Shown here piece after piece: positions 1 through 13,670 of a DNA stretch of 64,000 nucleotides. The translations under genes were made by a program, and so were the position numbers. Position 1 is the stretch's first letter. The number at the start of each line of letters is the position of its first letter. The notes beneath the pieces are model-generated. The model saw nothing but the letters and a program-made list of their open reading frames with translations. It did not search any database and was not told the DNA's origin. The DNA lies in the NCBI GenBank assembly GCA_021904315.1, contig CM038908.1, positions 29,440,001 through 29,504,000 of the forward strand. The letters run 5' to 3'. Origin of the DNA: Sphagnum magellanicum (taxonomy: Eukaryota; Streptophyta; Sphagnopsida; Sphagnales; Sphagnaceae).

Positions 1-36
1 CTGGGTGGAGAAGACGAAGGAGGAGCGGACGCGGCG

Positions 37-2562
37 ATGGAGGACGACAGCAGCGGGGGAGGCGGCGATGGCGGGGAACTGGTGGGGGACGCTCACAACC
101 AGCACCACCACCACCACCATCTGCAGCAGCATCATGATATTATAGGCACGTCGGGCAGCCACGAGCTGCTGCAGCAGCAGCAGCCCGATCACCAAGACTC
201 CGAGTTCGAGGAGGAGCACGTGTTGGGCAAGATCGAGAGCCCACACAAGGGGCCGGGGAGGGAGCCGGCTACGGAGTGGAGCGAGGCCGCAACTTCGGTC
301 TTGATTTCTGCTTTCAGGTAAAGGAAGGTAACCGTCACTCCAATCGAATGTGTTTTTTAGCAATTTTCATATGTTCTCCATGACTGTGCAGTTTCGGTGT
401 CCTGATCATCGACTCCTCAAAGCGAGCAAGAAATAGGGTGCTTGTAATAACCTGGCTGGATCCGAGTCTGTTGCGAAAAGAGGAATGTTTCTTTCTAGCT
501 GGCCATGATTTCACAACATTTGTCTGTATTCTTTTTGTGGTATTGGAGCTGAGAAATGTGGCTGTGGTGTGTGTGTTTTGGTTTCTCTTAAACTCAGGGT
601 GTGTCTGCTTCTTGATTGAACTGGTTAAAAGAATTGGACGAACGCAAACTATTGAGTTGGCTTCGCAGAGAGATCAATGGTCTTCTTTCATGCTGCTTAG
701 GTTTTTGAGGCTCTGAATTTTTCAGGAGGCATATGAGTGTTACAAGACATGAATATTGTTGTCACTGACTGTAACCCTAATTCCAAACAGGGAGAAGTTT
801 CATGCCTTGGACCGCAGCAACTTCCGTAGCAAAGACTGGGCAGAAGTTTCCAAGATAGTCAATGCACAATGTGTGAACGAGAAGAGCCCCAAAACACAGG
901 AGCAATGTCGCATGAAGGTGGACAGCCTGAAGAAGCGCTACCGTCAGGTAATGAGACAACAATAGAATAGGGAGAATTATTTTTTTGTTGGAAGAAGTGA
1001 TGGAATGGTAATGTCAGTTGCTGCCAATTCCCAGTAAAACTCAATAAAATCTTAGCAACATTGTCACCATATGCGGGGTTGTCTCCCTGCTGGCTGCAAT
1101 GAGTGGTGGGCTTGTCAATCTCAGTTGAATGTTGTAAGGTCCTAGAAGTGGCTATTACTTGAGGGACCTTGTATGAAATATAATCTTTGAAGCCTTAGTA
1201 TTTGTGACAAACAGTTACATCTTGAAGGCAGCTGTCATTGTATTCTCCGGTACTGTAAGTGATAGCAAATCATTGGCTTCAGTAGGCTGATGGGAAATCT
1301 AACACAATTCATGATCTGTGTGTGCTGGTAATATGCTGTGCTCCATATATGGAATATATTGATGGATTCTTCTCTATTGTGAACCATTGCAGGAGAAAGA
1401 CAAACTGGCTGGTAACATTCCCTGTAAATGGCCCTGGTTTGATGTGTTAGATGATCTGATAGGGGGCAGTCCTAAGCAGTCACGGATTGGATCTGCTAGA
1501 AAGCAGGCTCGCTTCCTCTGCTCCCCTCCCCCAGCTCGACCCCTAAGTGTTGTGCATACTCCCTACTTTGGAGGTGTGGAAAATGTCTCTATCTTTCTCC
1601 CTGCTGTGGCTGTCCTCACTTTGGTTTCTTGTCCAGTCCTGGCTCATAATTGCTGTTCTTTTGTACTTTGTTTGCTAATATCCAAGGACAACCTGATTCA
1701 TGTGCTGGATTTGTATCTCTTTTATTCTGGTTTCTGGGGATCTTTGTTCGGCCTGTTCCCACTGATGAATTTCTCATCAGAATCCCATGCGTCTTCATCC
1801 ATCATGTCAACTGGATGGCTGGTTGCGGACATGAATACTATCATATCAGCAAACCTGAATTTATTTGGAGGTGTTAGGATTTGATGAGTAGGGCTGGAGA
1901 AGAGAGTTTCTGAGAAGGTTGGATTCATTTTTGCCGGGGGATATGTGCAGCAGCTCTTTCACCAAGTGTGTATCTTAAGAAGAAGTTGACAAGAGTGGTT
2001 AGTCTTCAAGACGGTTTGGATCAGGACCTAATGGCAGGTTCCTTAGAGGACAACATTGAGGCTTTGCTTCACAACTTTCTGGAAGAAGAGACAGCTCGAG
2101 ATTTTGCCAAAAAATTGGCCTCCAGTAAGTATACAGTGGCCACACTGCTCGAAATGTCAGATAGGGAGCTTGATGAAATCATGACTGAAGAGTTTATAGA
2201 TGCTGCCAGGGGTGAAAGACGTGGATTTAAGGCTGCTATCTGGTCTAGGAAGCGGAAGCTAGCTCAAGGTAAAGCTTCTATACTCTGCAATCTCCCAGTG
2301 GTGCTATATAGGAGGTGATTGCCTAAAGATGCTCCATTCAACCATAGTAAATGCACTGTACTTCAGCATCAAAATTGCAGAGCCCTTGAATGTGGTTTCA
2401 AAGTCTACTAGTCTCTCATTTCTGTGGCAGTGTGTTCTGATAATCTCCTGCATTGCAGAGAGTGAAGAGGATATGGAGTTAGCAAATACAAGTGGATCAA
2501 TGCTGGAGATATCTGACAACTTTGCAAAGAAGGAGAAGAAATCAGGGTCTTTTGTTCGATAA
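37..2562 (+). CDS. Trihelix transcription factor with C-terminal LEAFY-SAM-like domain, five exons
   Basis: Exons 37-317, 791-947, 1393-1573, 1951-2268 and 2459-2562 join at GT-AG borders with matching phases (2,0,1,1) to give 346 aa ending in TAA. Residues 1-79 are acidic and low-complexity, with a His run (HHHHHH) and a Gln run (QQQQ). Residues 80-170 form a trihelix (Myb/SANT-like) DNA-binding domain: EWSEAAT, then SKDWAEVSKIVNA, SPKTQEQCRMKVDSLKKRY and the closing KWPWFDVLDDLIG, as in the ASIL/6b-interacting group. Exon 4 (residues about 238-312) holds TVATLLEMSDRELDEIM and GERRGFKAAI, close to the LEAFY N-terminal SAM domain (there TV-TLLDMKDEELDEMM and GERYGIKAAV). Inference: a nuclear DNA-binding protein that oligomerises through this domain. 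The codons before the ATG at 37 are open to base 1, so the true start may lie outside the window. The exon 3 donor at 1574 is the least certain junction. Confidence 0.88.
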
Positions 2563-3197
2563 CTGTCAAGATATACACTCATTGTTTTCACACTCAAGAT
2601 AGGGGGCTTGTGTAATTACCATCTCATACAACATCTCAGACTTGGACCATTTTAGTTGGAGTGGTTCCCTGAATCTCTGTAATATTACACATTGTAGTAA
2701 AATTTCATGAAGATTTGTTGCAATTCTTCAGAGTTACTCTGCTTTATATGTTGTTAACATGCTGTGTAAAAGACTAATTTGAAATTCTGTTTAACTCGTC
2801 CCCACCCCCCCCAACAACACAACTGTTTTAACTCAGATCCACAATTTTTTTGTCATGTGACAGCAATTCCAACAATAAGATGCAAACTACTTGAAAAACA
2901 CCATGAGATGTGAGTCTGCTAAAAGCCTGCTTGAACAAGTTTTCAAGAGAAATATCAGAATAAATCTTCCAATTACAAGAAGAATAATGTCATCCTTCAA
3001 GCAATGCCTCACCTTTGATGGGGTTCAGTTGCACCATTTGGGTCCCACTTACAAATGTCTTTGCAAGCCTAGACACAAAAACCCAAAGGACCAGCTGTGG
3101 ATCAGACCCTGCAGGATGCTGTCAGACAGAAACTCATCCATATTTTGGCAAAACCCCAACACAAAATAGAATGAAGCCTTCAACAGAGATAAGCTTC
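2563..3197. other. Convergent 3' intergenic region between the trihelix and SAHH genes
   Basis: This 635-bp stretch separates the stop codons of two convergent genes and should hold both 3' untranslated regions. It contains AATAAG/AATAAT-like hexamers in AT-rich context and a C-rich run near 2810. No coding similarity was recognised in it. Confidence 0.6.
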
Positions 3198-6300
<3,103 letters not shown>

Positions 6301-8900
6301 TTCATACGTAGTAACTTTTTGGTCCTCTTGCCTTTATGCCCGCAGGGTATCAGGAACGGCCCTTGCCGGAGAACAGCGGAGATTTGCACGTGATAAGGCC
6401 GTTGGGGGCTGGCTGGCCTAACCCCTTATTTTCCAATTTCACCTTATGCTAACTTGATCTTAAGGGCCACTTTCACTTAGGGTTCAAGGTCCACGGTCCC
6501 CTGAAATAGAGAAATCCTATTGGCTGAGAGCCATACATTGGACCCACAGACCTTTAGATGACCATTACGGAGGGAAAATCAATTGGTTCAGATCAAAAGA
6601 AAAAAAAGGAGCTCAAAAGGAAAGCTCGTGATTTGGAGAACCAAGATGCAAGCTAGGGTCGAAGCCATGGTCCAACTCAAGTAATCAATTTGTTTCAAAT
6701 GAGTGTAAATTGGTTTCTAGGAATTTGGACCCTGGACACTATCTAAAGTGGGCCTAAGAGAAGCAAAAAAAATTATTTTTATTTTTTGCATTCAGAGAAG
6801 AATGTTTGCTAACATGAAATCTTGAGTTGAATCCATAGTGACCCACATGGTTAAGTGGGTTCTTAAGTTGATGTTATGTGAATGTTAACTTAACATCAAA
6901 TTTTTCAAAAAAATCATAAATCTTGAAATAAAAACATAATGTTAAATAACAGCCCATAAAAGGAGATTTCAAGTCAATGTTAAGTTAACAAAATGTTTTT
7001 TCATGATTCTCCTAAATGTAAATGAGTATCAAAATTTGTTAACTAGCTTTGAGGTCAATGCTAATTGACATAGGACAATTTTTTTTACATGATATTATTT
7101 AAATGTTAGCTTACTTAAACACTATAAAACCTATCACCAACTCCGATTGTAGCTTGTTTCTAACAATGCCCTCCACTTGAGATTTTACCTATGACTTTCC
7201 ACCAACAGGATTTGTTTGGGAACTCATGAGATTCTTTGGAGGTATGGCTATCAAAAACAATTACAGACCTCCAACAAAGATATACGTGATTATATAGAAG
7301 TGCATACATATAACCTGGTTATATACCCAGTTATATATCCATTTACCTGCCAGATGGGGAAGAGCTGGGCTGACCATGCATTGTAGGGACTTATTGTGAT
7401 CAAGGCTTGCGGTGTGCAATACACGAGCAGTAATTCCTTGATTGTTAAAGGTTACTTGTTGGGACATTATCTTCTCGGCAGCAAGTAGAATGCATCAATT
7501 TTGAACTTTTGTGATTTGCAATCACCAATTGAATTGCTCATCACCGAACACTTCTTTATTTGTTCACTATGCGTCATTTTGGGTGATTTAAAATGTTATA
7601 AGAGCGTTACCTCAAGCTCTAGAAATCATATTTGAATTGCAAATGAAAAGGAATAATGAAAAAATAGCAAGAAGAAAAATAAGCTATCCTCACAAAACAC
7701 ATTTTGTTTTTTTCTCTCTTTGGACCCTGCCTACTTTCAAAGCTTATAACTTTCTCATTTATTGTTCAGTTAAACTGATTTAAAATGTTATAAGAGCACC
7801 ATTTGAAGTTCTACGAATCATCTTTGAACTCTAATAACAACAAAGCAACATACAAAGAATGTTTTGGGTGTTTTTGAGGATGGACTTTAGCATCTGCCTC
7901 TCCACGTCCAGCAAGCATAGCAGCAACAAATAAGGGGTCAAACAAAGCATAGCAAACAACAACAACTTGCACCATTTGATACTCAAAGTTGGAGATAGGT
8001 CAGCAACAGTTGGTACTAGATCTAGAGGAGGAGCAACAATAGGAGGCTAACCAACAGATCCTTTGTGATGCAAAGTAGTAGCATCCGCCATTATTGAGGA
8101 AAAATCGAACCTGCCATCACTAACGAACTCCTGCAACAGTAGGAAAGTCCTTTTTTCAAGAAAGTCTTCATCCTCTTTCATATATATATATTTATTTTTT
8201 TTTAATTTTTATTTTATTTTTTTTGGGTTCGGTTTTTTTTTGTTTTGTTTTTTCTTTTCTTCTTCTTATTATTTTATTTTATTTTATTGGGTTCCTTTTT
8301 CTTTTTTGGGGGGGGGGGCTACTTGGGCTTTTGCTTCCTTGGGGTTTTGGGTGTAACCTTTTTCTTTTCATTTTTTTTAATTTTTTAATGGCTACCTCTT
8401 TACATCCCCCGTTGATTCAAGATACCCTTGTCTTCATTATTTTGGCCTCTACATTTTAAGCGGCCTTCCGAAGCATGTTAAAAATGCTCACTTTCTTTCT
8501 AGCCTCGTTTCCCAAGCTAACCAGGTTATTTTATTTTTGCATGTGCCCTCTCCTCTTGTGCTTCTCCTTGGTTCTATTCCTCTTGTTTCTTAAGGTTAGT
8601 TTCGAGCTTAGTCTAGCTCCATTTTGGGGTTGTTTGAGTCTTGTTTCACGTTCCCTCATTTGTTTCATAAGATCCTTCAAACCATACAAGATGAGGTTAG
8701 GTAGGCTTTTCACTTACCCCTTGACCGAATTGCTTGAAACCCAACGAATGAATTAGCATGGTTCATTTTCCTCCTTTTGCCCCATTGGTGTTTGCGTCAT
8801 ACTTGAAGAGGTTGTTCAAGTGCTTGCTTCAAGAGGTTTATGGCGGGTGATTGGTCTTCTCTTTAGAAAAAATCTTCACATGCTTCATGTGTACCCCGTT
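6301..8900. other. Intergenic AT-rich DNA with low-complexity T-rich block
   Basis: No gene was recognised. A T-rich block at about 8180-8450 contains long T runs, a G run and TTTTATTTTA repeats, and may be a decayed tail or simple expansion. Two diverged copies of a segment reading GATTTAAAATGTTATAAGAGC lie about 200 bases apart at 7584 and 7778 (see the separate repeat entry). Confidence 0.5.
7575..7850 (+). repeat. Local direct duplication, ~90-bp arms ~200 bp apart
   Basis: The segment starting near 7575 and the segment starting near 7771 share TGATTTAAAATGTTATAAG followed by similar text (AGC, then a TCTAGAAATCAT / TCTACGAATCAT stretch and TTTGAA). The order and spacing fit an old tandem duplication of about 195 bases. 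No coding potential was seen. Confidence 0.55.
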
Positions 8901-8939
8901 TTCACCATTCATGGGGAGACTCTTCAACCACTCGTTTTT

Positions 8940-11450
8940 GTTGATGTCTAACTTTAGGGAAAGTTGATGAGTACAATCGCGCTACTAAAGCTCTCGAGCC
9001 CATGACGCCAGCTATTCCTTTGGAAAACACCATTGCTTCCTTGAACGAGCTACACCCACCTCCTTTAGACCTTGTCCTTCCACCTACTTTTCACTATCAA
9101 CCCAAATAGACTTTGTCCTGAATAGGATTTTGTTTACCCAAACCTTCGTCATTGTTCCCTATTTGTCTTCGAGTGGGCTTTTTGGGATGGTATATGAACA
9201 TCCATCAAAATGTTTCATACTATAAGACCCATCTTCAAGGTTTTCAAAATTATTCCAAGCTGTTGTTGCTATTATTCATGGAGATATCCCAAAATTGGTG
9301 GCCTTAGTGCTAAGGGCTAGCAGATTATTGGCAATGGCAAAGGACACTGGTGGTCTTCGTCATATTGTCATAGGCGAAATGTTTTTTCAACTTATTAGTC
9401 ACTCCATTGTCCTACAGCTTCAGGCACCTATCCCCCCATCAATTTAGAATATTGACCCTTGGAGGTTATGAGGCCATCCCTTTTGGCATTCGAACCTTCT
9501 TTGACCTACACCTTAATTGGGTCATGATGCAGGTCAACATCAAACACATTTTTAGTAGTGTTTCTCAAGTTGTTATTTTTAAAAAGTTGTGTGATGTCGA
9601 GGGAACTTTGGCGAACATTGTCCCCTTTACTAGGTTTTTTTATGATGTTCATCCTTCTCTTTACTACCAGCATGGGCAGAATGTGGAGGGGGTCACCATT
9701 ATTGAATCATCTTCAAGCACGAAACAAGGTGACCCCCTAGGAGGTCCTTTATTTGTTTTGGCCCATTATCGAACTTTCTTAGAGACCATTACACAAGCCC
9801 CCAACTACATCTTCCCATCCCTAACAGATGATACCCACATCATGGGGCCTAAGAATGAAATTACCTACGCCTTTGACCACCTTTCAACCCAATTAACCCT
9901 AATTGGGTTTAGGGTCAAAATGCAAGCTTTAAAGTCCATCAGGGATCTCTCAAGGCATAGAAATTCCTAAGGCTACATTTTGGTCACAGATGGCTTATAC
10001 ATATTAAGTGTGTTAATGGGTTCTCAAGACTTTACCACACATTTTTTGGATGAGGCTTCATATTAAAACATGGCACATATCGATGATCTTCCTTTCTTGA
10101 GAAATGCCTAGATTGTTTTGGGCATTTTATCCTCATGTGTAGCTCATTAACCTTCTTATCTCAAACAAACAGTACATTCTTCTTCCTTCTTGTCTTTTTT
10201 GGTGGGTTTCGACAAGAGAGTTATGCAAGTTTGTGGGGACATTATGGTTCCAAGATCATGGGAGTCTTTTCAAGGCCCATAAACGAGGCATCAAACTTGC
10301 CTACCAGTATCCTTTAATGGTATAGGCCTTCTTTCTATGGAGGATTGTGCCCCATTTGTTTTTCGAGGGAGTTGGGCTTTCGTGGCTCCATATTTGTGCT
10401 TTAGGTTTCATATTTTCAATAGAACCGTTTTGGAGGAGAATGTTTTTCAAATTAAGGGGGGCCCACACTTGTTTTAGTCATGCTTACGTGTAGTGCAAGA
10501 TGGCCTTTTTCCTACAATTAAGGAGATGCACCCTTCTTTTGATAATTTGGCAATTACTACTGCCCAAAGTCTACAGACATCTTTAATTGACATCCACCAT
10601 GACACATCCCTTAGGTCTATCTTGGAGGATGACTCCATTTCCTTAGCATCCAAAACCCACATTCGTTTTTGTTTAAACAAGGGGGCAAGGCTATGGGTGG
10701 TTATTAAACCATCTATCCATTTGTTTCGCATTACACACTCTACTTGCACTTCAGCATTACGTTTTTGTCTCGGTTTGATTCAGCCTTTAACATCTAATCT
10801 TCTCATGTGTGAATACGAACATGGGTTGGACACATTTGGCACACATTTAACTCGTTACATGTTTAGAGGTCAACGGATAGCCACACATGATGCCATCTGA
10901 AACATCATGTATGCCCTCATTTGAAAAAGTGGACACATTGTATGGAAAGAATAGTGGTATGCCCTTACGTCAAGAGTTTCATTATAAGCTGATCTTTACA
11001 TCACTTGAAAGAAGCAAGTTTTCGTTGTTAATGTGGTGGTTACTAACCCGACATAGAAGACGGTGGCTTCAAGTGTCATCAATCGACCACCAAGTGTAGC
11101 TCCGAAACTTAACGCATTGCTAAGATCTACAAACATAGAGGGCTTCATGAGGGGCATCATTTTCTTCTGATGGCCATGTAGGTGCACAACACACTTGGGC
11201 ATGATATGGATAATTTCATCAAGGAATGTTCATGTCTCTTCCACAATAGACAATAGGGAGGTTATTTATCCTTATCTTTTTACATTCAATTTTTCAAGTA
11301 GTGTGTTGGTATTGTTCTTCGGCGTGTTTTAGCATCTACTATAGAAAGGAAGATTATGTTGGCAGGCAATGTTTGTTCTAGACCTCCCATTACTATTAGA
11401 TGTCATGATTTGCATGTAGGTGACATGAGGGGCGTGGGGTGAAATAACTT
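8940..11450 (+). mobile_element. Decayed reverse-transcriptase element, probably non-LTR
   Basis: Plus-strand frames carry fragments of one reverse transcriptase. Its fingers region falls near 9000-9400 (RLLAMAKDTGGLRHIVIGE). The palm motifs QGDPLGGPLF (about 9724-9753) and LTDDTHIMG (about 9821-9847) lie in one 187-aa open frame at 9407-9970. Downstream come conserved-looking blocks near 10490-10900 (a 135-aa open frame) and IAKIYKHRGLHEGHHF near 11115-11165. This resembles a divergent plant reverse-transcriptase family annotated in several plant genomes. The C-terminal block has spaced acidic, lysine and histidine residues reminiscent of a PD-(D/E)XK-type nuclease, which is inference. No LTRs, target-site duplications or poly-A tail were found, so the termini are approximate. 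The reading frame is interrupted several times; this is a fossil. Confidence 0.75.
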
Positions 11451-13260
11451 CCTACCACGAGAAGGACTAACTCTCTCCCTTTTTTTGGTTCTTGCAAGTT
11501 GTGCGTTTTTCGACTTTTCTTTGGCCTTTCTTTTTTGTCTCCCTTATGATGGTTTTGGCCATCAATCTTTTATGGATTTTTTTTATAATTCCAGAACCAA
11601 CTTTGTAACGTTTAGTGGTTTGTTTTTTTAAACTCTTGACCCCCTCTACTTTGGGGGCTGGTAACTTTCTCAATTCTAATTTGTTTTCTATGATTTTTAG
11701 TGTGTCAAATGCACCAATAAGAGGGGTTCAAATTTTGTTTGGACATTAAAAAAAACAAAGTCCTCCCCTTGGATCCAACCTACCCTGAGCACTTCAATGT
11801 CTACTCAGCGATCGTTCTACCCTATCTCTATTAACATTTGTAGTTTGTAGCAAATTTGAAGGTATCATACCTCATGAAGTTTTGTTCTATGGATAGTGAA
11901 AACCTCTACCATTTCTGGTAGTGTAAGTCAACAAACCCTTATGTGACATATTCAAATGTTAGTAGGGAATGGCCATTTCAAAAAGAAAAATGTTCATATC
12001 TATGAAGGCAAAGATTTTGCTTTTCAAGAGATGGGCATTTCCATTTTCAAAATGTCAACACTACTTTTTCTTTTTTTTTCATGATGCCCATGAAAGAGGG
12101 TACCATAGTAAAAAATTAATTAAATAAACACATTGATTTTCATTTTTTTAGAGTTATGGGTTTTATGAAACTCAAATAATTACACAACAAAGGTCTTTTC
12201 ATTATAAGTTTATGGGTTTAATCTTTTTTTTTCTTTTAGTATGGTGCTGGGGAATTTTTCGGTCCTCCTACTATTTGAAAACAATTTTGAACCTCTAAAA
12301 TAAGTATAATAAAACATCAAGGCCTTTCTTAAACTTGTTTGAGAGGTCTTATGGAATGCATGTGGAGCCAAAGGTTCAAGTAACTTTTGTTCAAGGGGCG
12401 GCCTTGAAATCATTAAGGCTAATGTTGAAAGGCCTATGAATGCTTAAATCCCCCATAAATATAACCCCAAAGCCACTTATGTACCAAGAATGTCCCTAGG
12501 GACAAGTTCTTCATTTGGGCAAAAATGATCATATGTGGGTACAAAATAGTAGTAGAGGTAAAAAGGAAATGACAAAATTGACTAATGCCATAGGTAAAAA
12601 ATGATTGAATCAGCCACCAATGCCAATTCTACCATTTAAACCACTTGAAAAATTTGCAAAATACCATAGTACCTTGGCCATTTCAACACATGTCCATCGA
12701 ACAATTAATTAATTTTGAAATTTTCATTTCAACAAATGGAATATTCATTATTATCCTTCACAATATTTTTTGATTTGGAAGAAATAAGTTTTGAAAATTT
12801 TAACATTCTTGAAAATAATATTTAATGTCGAATTGGTCAAAATATTACGTTAGTTGCCTATGATCCTATACATACTAGAGGGTACCCCCCTACGGGTTGC
12901 GTTCTTCCTCCTCATGTGTCACTAAAGCAACATCATAAGCTAACAAATCAAAATAATTGCCAATAACATGCATGACAATTTTTTGCAGTTTGTCAATCGG
13001 TGTTGGGCAATTGTCAAAAATATGAACAAACCCCAATGGTTATCACTATTGTTATTAGCATTCATAATCATGATTCTCAAATAAACAAGCAATTCATCGT
13101 GTAATGGTTGTGCCCAATGTTATATAACCATGATCAATATTTTATTCCAAAAACCAACTCCTTAGGAAGGAAAATAAATAATCTTTAGGAGTATTTTATT
13201 TTCTGAAATTGAATATTCAAAATTAATTAATTGTTTGGGAGGCATGTGCCAAACCTACCA
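11451..13260. other. Intergenic DNA, nothing recognised
   Basis: AT-rich sequence with short homopolymers. No convincing coding, RNA or repeat structure was recognised. It may include the 3' part of the reverse-transcriptase element whose end I could not place. Confidence 0.4.
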
Positions 13261-13269
13261 AAGTACTAC

Positions 13270-13670
13270 AGTATATGGAATGTTCGGAATCTAAAATTTG
13301 AAAATTGAAATGTTTGAATTATGATGTGTGAATATTGAAAGTTGAAACTAAAATTTGAAATTTGTATGTGAAATGTTTGGAATTTGAAATTTTGAGAACT
13401 AAAATGTTTTAATTGAGATGTGTGAATATTTAAAGTTGAAAACTAAAATTTGAAATTTGAAATCTCTATGTGAAGCATAAAATTTGAAATTTTTGAAAAT
13501 CGAAATGTTTGAATTTGGATGTATGAATACTAGAAGTTGAAAACTAAAATTTGAAATTTGAAATCTCGTTGTGAAATGTTTAGAAGGAGTCTAAAATTTT
13601 GAAAATTGAAATGTTTGAATATTGAAATGTCTAAAAACTAAAAACTAAAATTTTTAAATATTGAAAATTG
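13270..13670 (+). repeat. Minisatellite, ~98-bp unit, about four copies
   Basis: The phrase GATGTGTGAATATT (or GATGTATGAATACT) followed by AGTTGAAAACTAAAATTTGAAA recurs at about 13323, 13417 and 13518, with partial copies either side, so the period is 94-101 bases. Within each unit the short word AAATTTGAAA itself repeats, suggesting the unit grew from a shorter motif. It is AT-rich and non-coding. Confidence 0.85.

Noticed and set aside
438-716. 92-aa frame inside trihelix intron 1
   Set aside because: It lies fully within an intron with good GT-AG borders and shows no motif.
1387-1884. 165-aa open frame on the plus strand
   Set aside because: It is exon 3 of the trihelix gene read through into intron 3; the text after 1573 loses all family character.
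8223-8459. 78-aa Phe/Leu-rich frame
   Set aside because: It comes from a T-rich low-complexity block, not a membrane protein gene.
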